Shown here one piece after another: positions 17,538-17,631 of a DNA stretch of 17,631 bases. The stretch covers positions 1 through 17,631 of the forward strand of contig CAVXZK010000017.1 in the NCBI GenBank assembly GCA_963766365.1, given 5' to 3'. A model generated the notes under the pieces. The model was not told where the DNA came from, made no database searches, and saw only the letters and a program-made list of their open reading frames with translations. Numbering within the stretch: the stretch's first letter is position 1; each line of letters begins with the position of its first letter. Both the position numbers and the translations under genes were made by a program. The DNA comes from JALORV01 sp963766365. GTDB lineage: Bacteria > Pseudomonadota > Gammaproteobacteria > Burkholderiales > Burkholderiaceae_F.

Positions 17538-17631
17538 TCAGTTCCAGAACTTCCACCAGTGGTCGTTCTTCGGCTGATCCTGCGCGGGTTGGCGGGCGGC
17601 ATCCGGCGAGACATTGACCATGCGGACCTTG
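17538..17631 (-). CDS. C-terminal fragment of an opposing gene at the right edge
   Basis: Reading leftwards from the window edge, one minus-strand frame gives KVRMVNVSPDAARQPAQDQ, then PKNDHWWKFWN and a TGA stop at 17538-17540. An ending with a Pro/Gln-rich linker and a Trp-rich tail is plausible for a membrane or envelope protein. It would be convergent with the antiporter, separated by 48 bases. Only about 30 codons are visible and I do not recognise the family. Confidence 0.35.
   Translation of the reverse strand, partial: KVRMVNVSPDAARQPAQDQPKNDHWWKFWN

Overview
The window is GC-rich, gene-dense DNA from a Gram-negative bacterium. It encodes a TonB-dependent receptor, several exported proteins with Sec signal peptides, a LacI-type regulator and the set halogenase/SapC/cupin-like protein/halogenase. 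This combination is typical of carbohydrate-scavenging Proteobacteria such as Xanthomonadales-like Gammaproteobacteria or Caulobacter/Sphingomonas-type lineages. I favour a gammaproteobacterium, but the sequence alone does not settle the genus. No rRNA, tRNA, insertion sequence or CRISPR array was seen.

Layout. Positions 1-280 hold no recognisable gene. A promoter with a LacI-type operator (283-330) precedes a large TonB-dependent receptor (381-3369), closed by a strong intrinsic terminator (3416-3443). Next is a same-strand cassette: flavin-dependent 'tryptophan' halogenase 1 (3504-5059), a SapC-family protein (5104-5837), a cupin_8/JmjC-like oxygenase (5867-6885) and halogenase 2 (6961-8456). 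A second promoter with a near-identical operator (8498-8540) and a structured leader precede a tightly packed operon: GH1 beta-glucosidase (8680), LacI regulator (10043), exported GH3 beta-glucosidase (11047), MFS sugar porter (13373), exported clan-A glycosidase with a C-terminal Ig/PKD-like domain (14941), and a CPA2-type cation:proton antiporter (16290-17489). The C-terminal end of an opposing gene lies at the right edge.

How the genes fit together (inference). The receptor would import a beta-linked oligosaccharide across the outer membrane. The clan-A enzyme and GH3 would trim it outside the cytoplasm, the MFS porter would carry the sugar inward, and GH1 would finish hydrolysis. The LacI protein would repress both the receptor and the catabolic operon through the shared ATGAAAGCGCTTCCAT-like sites. 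The halogenase/SapC/oxygenase/halogenase cassette sits between these two controlled units. It has no obvious catabolic role and is the most interesting part: it may be a modification system coupled to sugar uptake.

Caution. From about 3775 to 8100 the reading frame changes roughly 31 times, while 8100-17489 has no frame change. The pieces in each frame keep family motifs and show no obvious nonsense substitutions, so I read this as local sequence error rather than gene decay. The receptor has two further frame changes. Residue numbers beyond the first frame change of each such gene are approximate.
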